From Odontesthes bonariensis (Eukaryota > Chordata > Actinopteri > Atheriniformes > Atherinopsidae), in assembly GCF_027942865.1 (NCBI RefSeq), contig NC_134519.1:22788248-22852247 (forward strand): a stretch of DNA of 64,000 bases, written 5' to 3'. The notes under the pieces are model-generated. The model did not search any database and was not told the DNA's origin. It saw nothing but the letters and a program-made list of their open reading frames with translations. Below, piece by piece: positions 1-11,045 of the stretch. A program made the translations under genes and the position numbers. The first letter of the stretch is position 1. Every line of letters starts with the position of its first letter.

Positions 1-73
1 GTTGGTTTTGTTGGTAATTGTTTTTATTTTTTTCAATCAAATAGAATGGAAATACTTTTCCACCTTTGGACTG

Positions 74-738
74 TTAAAGGGGAACTGCAGTATTTTCAAC
101 ATTAAGCCTCTTTTCTGAGTCGTCTGCAATGTTTTAGAACCCCCTTCACCGCTTTTTTGATGTTTACTGCTGTCTCCGGTATTTGCCTAATTTTGATTCT
201 TCTCAACCTGCTTCAGAATGGCAAGTCATGCGCATGTCCTAAAAGGTCCGTAAAAGCACCATAAACGTCCGTTTTCAAAATAATCAACTCACCGGAGTGG
301 TTACTTGTGTGCACTGGTAATCCATATCAAATTTCGTTGTGAAAAGTTGCTTCTGTCGTGTTTTATTTGGCAGCTCGTTCATGCTCGCACTATTTTCTTA
401 GCGGTGGCGGAGTAATATCAACAAACATCTAGTACAAAATGTCAAATAAAACACGACAGAAGCAACTTTTCACAACGAAATTTGATATGGATTACCAGTG
501 CACACCAGTAACCACTCCGGTGAGTTGATGATTTTGAAAACGGACGTTTATTGTGCTTTTACGGACCTTTTAGGACATGCACATGACTTGCCGTTCTGAA
601 GCAGGTTGAGAAGAATCAAAATTAGGCAAATACCGGAGACAGCAGTAAACATCAAAAAAGCGGTGAGGGGGGTTCTAAAACATTGCAGACGACTCAGAAA
701 AGAGGCTTAATGTTGAAAATACCGCAGCTCCCCTTTAA
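74..738. mobile_element. Foldback MITE, T2/Kolobok-type (copy 1)
   Basis: Two arms of about 299 bases (74-372 and 440-738) are inverted copies of each other with scattered mismatches, around a spacer of about 67 bases. Both ends read TTAAAGGGG (the right end as its complement CCCCTTTAA), so the element is bounded by TTAA. TTAA target duplication with a TTAAAGGRR terminus is the signature of T2-family MITEs (Kolobok superfamily) described in Xenopus; piggyBac also uses TTAA but normally has CCC-type ends. There is no coding capacity. It lies in a tcf3 intron just upstream of the exon at 782. Superfamily assignment is by terminal motif only. Confidence 0.8.
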
Positions 739-781
739 GTTAATGTTTTCAAGTAACTTTATTTCTGAACTCTGACTTTAG

Positions 782-3700
782 GCCTGTCAGGGAACCCGAA
801 TCGTTCCAGCGGTGCCGCCATCAAACGAGAGGATAGGGAGGACGATGAGAACTGCTCCCTTACTGACAAGTCAGAGGACGAGAAAAAGGACATGAAGGCC
901 CGTCTTCGAACAAGGTGTCCAAAAATGTTTTTAAATCTTTTTTTATAAATGCACTGAGTCAATCATTTCTAAGTGTAAATCAGCAGGATCTGTGCATTCT
1001 CTATAATCCATCCTCTATTTATATTTCCATGTCCCTGATTAGTGAAATTAGAACTTGTTGCTCAGGTTCTTTCCATAAACAAGGAAGGAGATTTACCAAA
1101 GACAAACTAATGGTGGCAATAGCTTGAATATTAAAACCACATTAAGATCAGCTTACCTTCTAAAAAAAGTGAATGTAAAAGTGGAGAATGATGGAGGAAC
1201 AGACATTAACTTAAATGGATTTATTTGAATTTGATGTTATATTATAATGGTTACAGAACTTTGTTATAGTCCAGAAATGGAATCTCATGGGAGATTGTTT
1301 GGTTTTAATCTCTCACTCTTCCACCCGATCATCCTGATTCTTATGATGTGGTGTAAATGCTACCAGAAACTGGAGGCTTTGAGCTACTGATTCAGTTAGT
1401 GTGTTAGCCAGGTTGTTAACTGTCTTTCATCCCAAATCGCCCCATGATTGTAACAATGTATGTCACCGCATTACAGTAGACACTCATACAAGTGAACTGT
1501 ACCATTATTGTTGTTTCCCTCCTCATCTGCCATGGACTCTTCACTAGTCCAAATGATGAGGATGATGATGAGGATGATGAAGATCTACCAGTGGAGATTA
1601 AGGCTGAGCGGGAGAAAGTGCGGAGGATGGCTAACAACACCCGTGAACGGCTACGTGTGCGGGACATCAATGAAGCTTTTAAGGAGCTGGGCCACATGTG
1701 TCAGCTCCATCTGAGCAATGAGAAACCACAAACCAAATTGATCATACTGCAACAGGCCGTTAACGTTATACTCAACCTGGAGCAACAAGTTCGAGGTCAG
1801 TGGGTGTCCAGGGAGGAAGGAAGTAGAGGGGAAGGGCCTCTCTACAAAGTAAAACTCCCACACTGCTTTGGTTTCCATCCTAAACCACGTCCAGCTATTC
1901 AGACATTCGGTCTTCCTGGATGACAGTGATGTATCACGGTAGTTCATTTGATATAACTGCGTGTATGTTGTACAGCTAACTTCAAGCATTATATTTTTTG
2001 CAGTCTGTTCTAAAATGGTCCGAAAGTGAGGACATGGTATTAGGATATTAAGCTGTGTGGTAGTTTTAAGACGCGCCCATTCTCCAGTTCATCCTAAATG
2101 TTTTCATTGTCTGGTACAGGTCTGTTTGTTTTAATGTTGCTGCCTCACTTCCAGCTTGCTGCCTTTCTCCACCATAAAACTGCTTACATGTCTGTCCACC
2201 TCATCTCTGAGCTTCATAAGCAAATTTTATGGCGTCATTTGCTTTTTCACTGTCACTTCTTATGCTTTTACAAAATAGTTGGTCAGCTTTCATTTCAGTT
2301 AAGTTATTTCAGCATTTTTCTGTCTGTTTACCTTTTACACAAATGACTCTTGCTGGCATGAAAGTAGAGCTGTCTGTTGCGTATTAACATCCTTCCAGAT
2401 CTGTTCTAGTTCTTTGTGCTTCATGTCTCTTCCATTCAACATTAACCCTTCCACTTTCCTAGCCTGTTTTCTAAAAATTCTTTCCATGATGCCATTTACT
2501 TCCCTGTCCTGTTCATTTTCCTTTTGCAGATGGCAACAGAGACCTACTCCTCACATTCAGAAAAATACATCTATTGCTGATGTATTTAACGTTACGCTTC
2601 TCACGTTAGCTTCTCTCTGTGGCTCTTTCTATTTACTGCATTTGGCAGAGGGTGTTGCTTCCTCTCTCCCCAATAACTTCTCTCATTCTGATGGATAGTC
2701 ATTCATTATATCCCCTCAACTTCCATCCTGGACCCAAGTGACCTAAAGCTATTCCTGTAGTTCGATAAGATTTAGTGACAGATCTACTGTTGCATCTCGA
2801 TCCAGTCTTGGCTTTAAATCCCCCCAGTCTCGAGCTTACTCAACATACAACATAGAAGATTTGAATGATTGAGAACGTATCCATACATTTTTGAAAATAA
2901 ACATTTCCATATTTATACACCTGCATTCACCCTCCTGAAACACAGTCCCGCTCCGCTGAGATCTTTTAGAAATTCCACAGCTCTCGTCCTGCCCCGAGAG
3001 CTCAAAGGTAGCATCAGATGTACCTGCACTAAAGATTAAATGTGTCCCAGAACAAAGATCCTGAGAGGGTGAAATACTAGGTGAAATTCAGTATTATAGG
3101 TCCAGAGTTAGTCAGAACAGCTAGACTAGGGTCAGGCAGGGTTGTGATTTGGGTTTGTTAACCAGCCCCTCCAACCCCCACTTCTCCTTCATGCTGCAGC
3201 CTTGACTCGGTGACCGATGAGAACCTGACTGCTGATGAGAAGGAGCAGAGGGAGCGAGAGCGCCGCCTAGCTAACAACGCTAGGGAGAGAGTGCGTGTTC
3301 GTGACATAAACGAAGCCTTCAGAGAGCTGGGCAGGATGTGTCAGGTCCACCTGCAGAGCGACAAGGCCCAGACCAAGCTCATCATCCTGCAGCAGGCTGT
3401 CCAGGTCATTCTGAGCCTGGAGAGGCAGGTGCGAGGTAGGTCAGCCAGTGCAAGAAGATCTGATCCACATAAGACAAGCAGCCATGTCTTGTTGTAGCTG
3501 AACATAAGCTGACTGGGATTCACCTACTGGAAAACCTTTTCTTTTGCTCTGTTCCCACTGTGTGGCATCCATGTAGGCTCTTTCGCTTAAAATTCAGAAA
3601 AAGGAGAAGGAAGGGAGAATGTTAGTGGAAGTATATCCCTGCTTTTCTGCCAAACACCTGCTTTTCTCGCCATACTTTTCATTCTTCTTTCTTGCTTTGT

Positions 3701-3974
3701 CCTTTTTGTTTTTCCCCTGTTCAAAAGTCAGTGTTCTGTATGTTCAAACGTCTGCTTTGTTGTCTGAAAGTATCTCTTAAGGCCTAAAATTGACCTTCTC
3801 ACACGCCGGTGTTTCCGATCACTTCTTTTTTCCTAAGAGCGTAATTTGAACCCAAAGGCCGCCTGCCTCAAGAGGAGAGAGGAGGAGAAAGTTTCAGGTG
3901 TGGACCCCCAGATGCAGATAGGGGGTGGGCATCCTCTCGGAGGCGATGGACACAACCCTGTGAGCCATATGTAA
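782..3974 (+). CDS. tcf3: Transcription factor E2-alpha (E12/E47), 3' part
   Basis: Class I bHLH (E-protein) transcription factor that binds E-box DNA in the nucleus as a homodimer or with tissue-specific bHLH partners. Exons: 782-914 (acidic linker before the bHLH), then either 1548-1795 (E12 type) or 3200-3435 (E47 type), then the shared last exon 3838-3974 with stop TAA. All junctions are GT-AG; both alternative exons are 2 mod 3 in length and join the same phases. The shared tail starts [19 protein letters not shown] and ends HNPVSHM, close to the E2A tail and unlike TCF4 or TCF12. The first exon ends LRT, joining to SPNDED or SLDSVTDE. The N-terminal activation domains lie before the window. 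Synteny with uqcr11, mbd3 and mex3d supports tcf3. Which teleost paralogue it is cannot be decided here. Confidence 0.93.
1548..1795 (+). other. tcf3: tcf3 alternative bHLH exon, E12 type
   Basis: Encodes an acidic run ([11 protein letters not shown]) followed by a basic region and helix-loop-helix: [20 protein letters not shown], then [20 protein letters not shown]. The ERLRVRD and EAFKELG wording is that of E12; E47 has ERVRVRD and EAFRELG. The basic-region Glu and Arg of NxRERxR, needed for E-box contact, are present; NNTRER replaces the usual NNARER. Acceptor CACTAG, donor CGAG/GTCAGT. Expected to be spliced exclusively of the 3200-3435 exon. Confidence 0.92.
3200..3435 (+). other. tcf3: tcf3 alternative bHLH exon, E47 type
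   Basis: Encodes [20 protein letters not shown] then [20 protein letters not shown], which is E47 wording. The exon is 236 nt and has the same entry and exit phase as the E12 exon, so either can join 782-914 to 3838-3974 in frame. Including both would shift the frame, as expected for mutually exclusive exons. Acceptor GCTGCAG, donor CGAG/GTAGGT. Confidence 0.93.
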
Positions 3975-6620
3975 TTCTTAGGTCAGTCTGCAGAATCTGT
4001 CTGATATGATGAATATTTGTGTAATGTCTTGTTGTACAATCTTAATAATGGTCTCCTTTCTCCTTCCAGTTCGTGCTCAATGTACCGCTCTTAGAACACG
4101 TGGCCTTAAATAACATTGTCATGCATCTCAGTGTGTGTCAATCAGCTTTTGGAAAACACACGCACACACCTCATTACTGACAAAGCAGGTGGCCACATTC
4201 CTGAAGGTGAATTTAAATAGAAGAAGCACACAAGATTCGGAAAGAGAAGAAAGGTTTATTGATCTTTACGTGACGATGCCTTGAACTGAGGACACTGCTT
4301 TTGGAGACAGTGGAATTTGGACATAAGGATGATGTCATGAGGATGATCATGTTTTTGTTGGACTTTGCAAGAATTGCTTTACACGTTTGGGAGCAAAATC
4401 TGTTTGGATCAAACGAGACTTTCGGATCAATTGCTGATGCGAGCAAAGTTAGGATTTATATTGTTGGATTGTTATTGGCATTCCCATCAGAAACAGAGGT
4501 CTTACATTCTTCACAAGCAAAGAGGGATGATTTATATCCAAGGATTTTTGAAGTTTTGTTTAATAATGCCTTAACTGGCCTCATGCATAGTGTTTGGTTT
4601 GATAGAAGTTAAGAATCTCATATGTCTGATATGCAGAAGTTTGGAGACATCTGGCCACAAATTGGTCCATCGGAAAACTGACTCCTCCTTTTGCTATGCT
4701 GGTATTCCAGGCTGTTTTTCTTGAATTTATTTCAGAGGCTTGAAAATTCGCCTCAGTCACTGGCTCACACATGTACTGGGTTTTTTTTTTTTGCATGTCT
4801 CAGAACTGTGGAGCCCAGAGTCTTATCTCTTAAAGTCCTGTGCATCTGTTATTGTCACTGCCATGCAAGTGGAATGGAAAGACTGCCAGAGAGAGGCTTC
4901 CACAGACTCCATAAACACACGACTCTGCAGGATCCACAGTGAGGTTGAATCAAAAAGGCTCGCACTCTCCCTCTGAGGATTGCGGTTTTACCCGAGCTTA
5001 CTTCACCGTCGTGAAGTCAGACCCTCGCAGCCACATGGTCGCCGCAAAACCCTCCGACTCACACTGCCAGCATCGCCCTGCCCACGTCACATCGCAGCAC
5101 GGTGAACCTGCTGACCTGAAGCGTCAGAGCAATTTGTATTGCGGTAAATAACATTTTGCTCGTTGACAAAATACTAAGTATTGAAAGGGATCATGAGTGT
5201 TACTGCTACCTTTCCTCCATTGCCATTGACTCACTGGTTGTGGTCGCTCTGTTGAGCATTTGTTGTTTTGCCCCTCCCCTCTCTTGAACAATTGTGGAGC
5301 CTGTTATAAGGATCTTCCTTTCGTAGAATTGATATATCATTGTTTTTTTAATTTGATTTTTTTTTTACTTTGTAACATAGTTGTAAGAGTTTTGTTTGTT
5401 TGTATCATTTGGACTGCGTTTTCTTTGTTTACAATGTTTTAATGTAAGACGATGTAACACAATTTAGATTCCAGGAACAAAATGAGGTGTTTTCTTCGGT
5501 GCCAGGTGCTTTAAAAATGTTAGAAAAGACAAAAATGATCGGGCTCTAACATCACATGTGGTGATATGGGTCTATTTTTTTTATTATTATTTTTTTTTTA
5601 TCTCTGTTTGAACACAACTATGTCCGGCCACTTGTAATTGGATCGTTCTGGTGTTTGTGACAGTTTCGTTGATGACAGAAGAACTATCATAAGTTTCTTC
5701 AGCGCGTCCCCTCGCCCCTCCCTGACGTCTGGCTCATCAGTGAGCTTGTTGGTGTCTGAGGAAGGGGCAGACGGGGCGGTCTGCACAATCCACTGCAAAA
5801 TTCACTTTCATTGTTATATGAAGCATAAAATTAATAAAAAAAAAGTCATTTTCCTGACTTTGGCGGTTTTGATAATGGTTACTCACCAGTGCCTGAATAC
5901 ATCTCTGCTACGTGATGGATGATGTTGCATTTAAGGATTTATGAGTTCTACCCTTTTGTAATACAGATGTACAAAAACATGTATATTTCAGTAACATAAC
6001 ATCTGTCTACTGAAGAATTACGCCTCTTGGGTGACAGCGACCACTTCGATGTATGTGCGTCATGAGATGTAAGCTGAACATGGTCGACGACTTAAAGGAC
6101 TTAAAGAATTATACATAAAACCTCTCGCTCTCATTTTGTGATATATTTTTGTCCTAGATTGGCATGTGCATTGCTCTCTGATATGTCATTGTCAGCTATT
6201 TCATTGTAAGCTGATATTTACATGTAACAGTATTTGTCATTTTAACAGAAATTCTGCCCCCCAATCTAAATTTCTTTATCATCTAACATTTCTCTAGAGA
6301 ATGAGTGTCTGTGTTATGGAAAATTGCTACTGAAGACCTACTTCTGTACATTCAATATGTGTCTACAGTGACCTAGTCCCTCGAAAGTTACACCTGAATT
6401 TTGTTGCTTGTTTGTTTTTTTACAGATTCTTTTTGTTCTCTGTGAAAGATGACATGCTACAGCTCTCTTTCTTTCTATGCTTGGGGACAATATCTATGTA
6501 GGCTACGTCCTCAAAGTGCCTCCAGTTTCCTATTTTTTTTATATATATAAAGTAGATATTAAGAACTGTTGTGTATATAACAGTACTGTAGCAATAAATG
6601 TGCCATTTTTAATAAGACAC
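3975..6620 (+). other. tcf3: tcf3 3' untranslated region
   Basis: AT-rich non-coding DNA after the tcf3 stop. A first AATAAA is near 5830; the strongest end is AATAAA at 6593-6598, followed by a GT-rich element at about 6622-6640. No convincing ORF or RNA gene is present. The exact cleavage site is inferred. Confidence 0.6.
6593..6598 (+). promoter_or_regulatory. tcf3: tcf3 polyadenylation signal
   Basis: Canonical AATAAA followed within 30 bases by a TTGTGTGTGTGTG stretch of the type that forms a downstream cleavage element. Confidence 0.7.
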
Positions 6621-6944
6621 TTGTCTTGTGTGTGTGTGTTTTCTTTTTGTCTGCAGTAAAAGCTAATTAGTAAAGTAAATAAGTTAGTAAATAGCTAAAC
6701 CCACTCCATTATTGCATTGCATTATTAGTGCATATTAGGATGCATAAGAAAACGCTGTTAGAAGACTTTAGAGGACCTATTTCGATCTTTTCTGTTGTGA
6801 ACCAAGTCACAGAACTTCCCCGAGTAGCTATATCATGATTTATTACAGTAGTAATATTCACAGTATTATATTTATATTATCGTTATAATTCCATTATTAT
6901 TATTATTAGAGGTATCATTGTGGGCTTTTATTCTTTAAATTAAT

Positions 6945-7001
6945 CGGAAGTAATTAGTGCGCATGCGCATTGTGTATGCTATGCATACGCGACACGGAAG
7001 T
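6945..7001 (+). promoter_or_regulatory. uqcr11: uqcr11 proximal promoter: NRF-1 and ETS/GABP sites
   Basis: TGCGCATGCGCA at 6958-6969 is a perfect palindromic NRF-1 consensus. CGGAAGT occurs at 6945-6951 and again at 6995-7001, matching the ETS/GABP (NRF-2) core. These lie within 115 bases of the uqcr11 ATG. NRF-1 and GABP are established activators of nuclear genes for respiratory chain subunits, so the sites fit the gene. Binding is inferred. Confidence 0.7.
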
Positions 7002-7057
7002 TCTTCTCAGCTCTTAAAGCGGCACGTCCTGCGTTAGAAGGGCATATTTCAGCCAAA

Positions 7058-8012
7058 ATGATTAACAAAGTGATCGGTCAGAAGTACGTAGCCCTTTTCA
7101 AATCATGGTAAGATATTCTTTATATCGTTTTCGGTGGTTAGAAACGAAGAGGAATCGGACGTTTGGTGAATGGATTCTTCTCATGGTATTGCCTAACATT
7201 AGCTCCTAGCCTAGCCGAGGTCATAACTATGGGGACATGTTGACTTTAGCCTCTCTGCTAAACTCCTGGGTTAAAAAATGCTTGAAATGACCACGTTTGC
7301 TTTTATGTATGTGTGTGTTATCTTTTCTTTTTTAAAGCAGTTTTCCTCAGACCCCAAGGCTACATTTTTATTTATTTATTTATTTTATTCTTTTAACAAC
7401 AAGCTCACGAGCTAACTTGAAGGCTTATGTTTTATTTTATATTTGGTTCGAAGTTAACTGAAGAAAATGTGGCTGCAGTAGTAAGAAGTTGTATAAAAGT
7501 AATGTAATTAAAAGCTACACTTAGTCTGTCAGTTTTACTGCAATGAACTGAAAATATTCAATCTGCTCTTATTATTAAACAACGAGTACTTAAAAATAGA
7601 TTAGATAATCATAAATCAACCATTAAAAGGTGATCACTAAACGATTTACTGGCTTGACGCAAATGTGTTACACACTTGCTCGATAGTTTCACGTTTATTC
7701 TACTCAGTATATCCTTCCAGCTGATGAAACAATGTATTTCTTTTTTCTTATACTATCAACTATGTTTAATTGATGATCTAGAATACTGAAATTGTAGAAG
7801 ATTAATTTGCTTTGGTTTTAATCTCAGACTGGTATCGTGAAAACGATTCCATCCCTATATGCAAATCTTAAATGTTTTCCCCACTCCACAGGGTCCCCAC
7901 TCTGGCCATATGGGGTACGACTGGAGGTGTCGCTCTGGTCTACTTCACGGACTGGCGATTGATTTTGGATTATGTTCCCTACGTCAATGGCAAATTCAAG
8001 AAGGATGAATAG
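7058..8012 (+). CDS. uqcr11: Cytochrome b-c1 complex subunit 10 (complex III)
   Basis: Smallest accessory subunit of ubiquinol-cytochrome c reductase in the mitochondrial inner membrane. Two coding exons, 7058-7107 and 7892-8012, give 56 residues, the length of the human protein. Exon 1 reads MINKVIGQKYVALFKSW; exon 2 continues VPTLAIWGTTGGVALVYFTD and ends with WRLILDYVPYVNGKFKKDE. The hydrophobic run AIWGTTGGVALVYF is the single membrane helix, and TDWRLILDxVPYxNGKFKKD is the family C-terminal signature. The split Trp codon (TG/G) joins cleanly across GT-AG. The start is chosen by homology, length and an AAAATG context. It sits between tcf3 and mbd3, as in human 19p13.3. Confidence 0.96.
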
Positions 8013-8756
8013 TGGCAGTCAGGTCAGTCAAAGAAATGGCCAAAAGACACGGCCAGCGGGTCGGTTATTGTTCACAGGCATTCACGTAATTTCTGTAGCT
8101 CAGGAATATCCAAAGTAAGGCTCCCTTCTCGAGGCCGACAAACAGTATATGATCTTTCTGATTGTAGGTAAGGGTACATGGGTCACAAATTGAGTCTGTG
8201 AAAATACTACATGTTAGCCACTGGCAGTTTTTGTTTCCTTCAAATCTAAGAAGTCACTAAAGAGCAGCACTCAAAGCAGCAGCTCCTCTATTCCACAGTT
8301 TTGAAAGTGGTGGACATCCACAGTAAAATTGTAGACGGCTGCTCTTTTTACGCGTGACGCTTCTCTTCGCCACGTTAAATGAAATTCTGCCGGGAAATTG
8401 TAGAATCGTGCTGCCAACAAGTAAGGAAATAAATGTGGCAGCGGAACCCGGGGCGACACTTGTTGGAGGTTTGCTGCCGTTATGGGAAAATATCCTTCCA
8501 CAAAATATAATTTTCTTCGCAGGACCTACTGGTAGCGAATGCGTTGATCCGATGGCAAACTGCACTGGTCTAAAACAAACCACTAACACTTAAAAACAGC
8601 CACAGACCCTGGTAAAAGTTGGCAAATAACCACATCTTCGTTCACAATGCGAGTTAGATTTTTTTTTGTCTTAAATGTGTGTTGATGATCTTGTTCACGT
8701 TAGAAATGGGACAGGGAAATGTGTAACTGTCACCAACTGCTGACTGAGTAAATAAA
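8013..8756 (+). other. uqcr11: uqcr11 3' untranslated region
   Basis: Non-coding sequence between the uqcr11 stop and AATAAA at 8751-8756. A small UTR intron is possible because a GTCAGT donor-like site follows the stop at 8021, but no clear partner acceptor was chosen. Confidence 0.45.
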
Positions 8757-11045
8757 ACCATGTGTTTGCCCTCATTATGTCACAGTTATATCTGATTGTG
8801 ATAACTAAATTTGAGACACCGTGCAACCCAACACCATCAAGCAGTCCACCTGCTTGAGTAGTGTGTGTTTGTGTTTGTGTTTGTGTGTGTACACACAGGA
8901 ATCTTATCTGAGCATTCAGAGCACCACGACATATTTTTTACAAACTCATGAAGCTGTGACGGCTGTACCCGGATAAACGACTCTTTACTTTTAGAAAAAA
9001 AAGTGGGCACATCTCACGCCTTGGCCAGTACCACGTGCACTCGCACTGGCAGTGCACCTCAAAGAAAAATACTGAGTGGAAGTCGGTGCCGACGGACCAG
9101 ACTGACGACGGTGGTCTGTTTGAAGACTGTTTGCTGTCGCCTCCAATATACCGGTCTGAAAGGCTTTGACCGCTAACAACACACATGCAGACTTTTGTGT
9201 AAACTAATGAACCCTGTCTCATGTTTTATACATCAGGGCATGATTAAAAGAAAAATAATCTATTTCTTAGCAGGCCTCAAAATGCTATGAGTGCAGTCTC
9301 AGATCAACAACAGTGTCTTTTAAGAAAAAATTTTTTAACAAAAAATGTGCCAAAGTGCAGAAGCAGAGTGAAATACCAAGTCCACCCTCACAGCTTCCAC
9401 AGGAGTTGGGATGGTAACCAGCAACCAGATACTGCCAATCGAATGCACTTGTTAGTTTGCCGGTCTGGAGCGTTCGGGTGCGTTTTAACTCGGTGCCAAG
9501 GAGGAAAGACATCCGCAACGATCTGAGAGAAGGAGCTGTTGCTGCCCATCAATCCGGGAAGAATATGAATAGGGCAGTTCCAAAGTAACCCCGAGAAAGA
9601 TTATTCACAAGTGTGAAATGTTTAAGACAGTTGCAGGTTTAGTGTTATATATATCATGTGTTGTTGGTCATGTGAGGTTGCATTTACTTAATTCTAAGAC
9701 CAGGTTTTTTTTTTTTTTAGTTTTTTTTTTATGACATTCTGATATGTCCTTCAAATTTAAAAAGGGTGTACTTTCTTTTTACAGCAGCATTTTAGAATAA
9801 GATCACAAAAGGTGTTGAAGGTTGATTGTACTGTATGTTGATGGAGCTTTTAAACAGACTTGATTTTGACTCTTGATTTTGTGTTTTCTTATTTTTTCTG
9901 TCAGGTTGGTGCCTTTTTTTTTCTTTTTCTTTTTTTTCTTTGGTTTGTTTTTCATACAAAGACCTACACAATGAGCATGAACCGCTGCTGCCCACACCGT
10001 GCATTTGGGTCCCACCGCCTGGAAGGCCGCTGGAGCCCATCGTCTTCATCCAGCAGCTCAGTAAACATTGAACTGTTTATCTACGTCCGCTGAAAACGTT
10101 CGCCTTCCGCTGGTGAAAACGGGGAACGGAAGAAAAGGAAAAGGGATGGCGACACATCTGCTTTTGTCCTCTTCTCTTGCTTGGTCTGAGGACATGTATT
10201 TATTTTGATCATCTGTGTTCTGTGGGTCAGATTTGATTCCTGTGTCTGTTTCTAAGAGAAGTAAAATGTATGCCATTTATCAACTTCTACGCTTGTTTTC
10301 TTTCTTTCTTTTTTGCCAAATGATATGAAAACTGTCTGCTTCCTCATATTAGATTTATATTTATCTCTGTGGGGTTCGGCTGCAGTTTTTAAGGGACTCT
10401 ATACAGAGTCGGATCAATGAATCAAATTTGGATTTAAACATAGCTTTGATCTAGTGGGATGTGCCTTAATCCCAAATATAGCTATTTCAATTCTTGTATT
10501 TGTACTTAAGAAATAAACCAAATTACAGCATTATTGCAAACTTACCATATAGTTGGAGAGCTATCTTTTCATGTGTAATAATGTAGTGATCAGTACTAGC
10601 CATGCAGCAAAATTAAAGTGCGTTCAAATTAGCAAAACAATAGATAAATACTTAAAGTTTATAAAAAAAAAAAAAAGTTTTAATGCCACTTGTATCCATG
10701 GCATTTGCTGCAGTTCATATACAGTATGCTGATCTTGAAAACTCACAAAATAACCACCTTTAAGGTTTTAAAAGTACCGACACACAGAGATGCAGATACT
10801 AAACCACCGCCAAGTTGGACTCACCCGCCTTCAGGATCGGACTAGTTAACAATACAACGGCGCATGGATTACAGTGATTATTATGTTACGGGTCTGGCGG
10901 AGTGATCTGCAGTTGTAAAGGTCCTGACAGCGGGCATCGACAGCTAACCAGACCGTGTAAATTCATGACTGTAGTAATACGTAGATAGCGGACTTCTTGT
11001 CATTTTATCATCAAGAATCGCAAGGAAGACGAGACAATCGGAATC
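8757..11045. other. Intergenic: uqcr11 to mbd3
   Basis: About 2.3 kb with no supported gene. It holds a TG-rich patch near 8865-8890, poly-T tracts near 9705-9730 and 9915-9940, and an A-run at 10662-10676. The last few hundred bases should include the mbd3 promoter and 5'UTR. Short ORFs here lack family resemblance. Confidence 0.5.

Noticed and set aside
1492-1923. 143-codon ORF starting before the E12 exon
   Set aside because: Reads through both splice sites; only 1548-1795 is the tcf3 exon.
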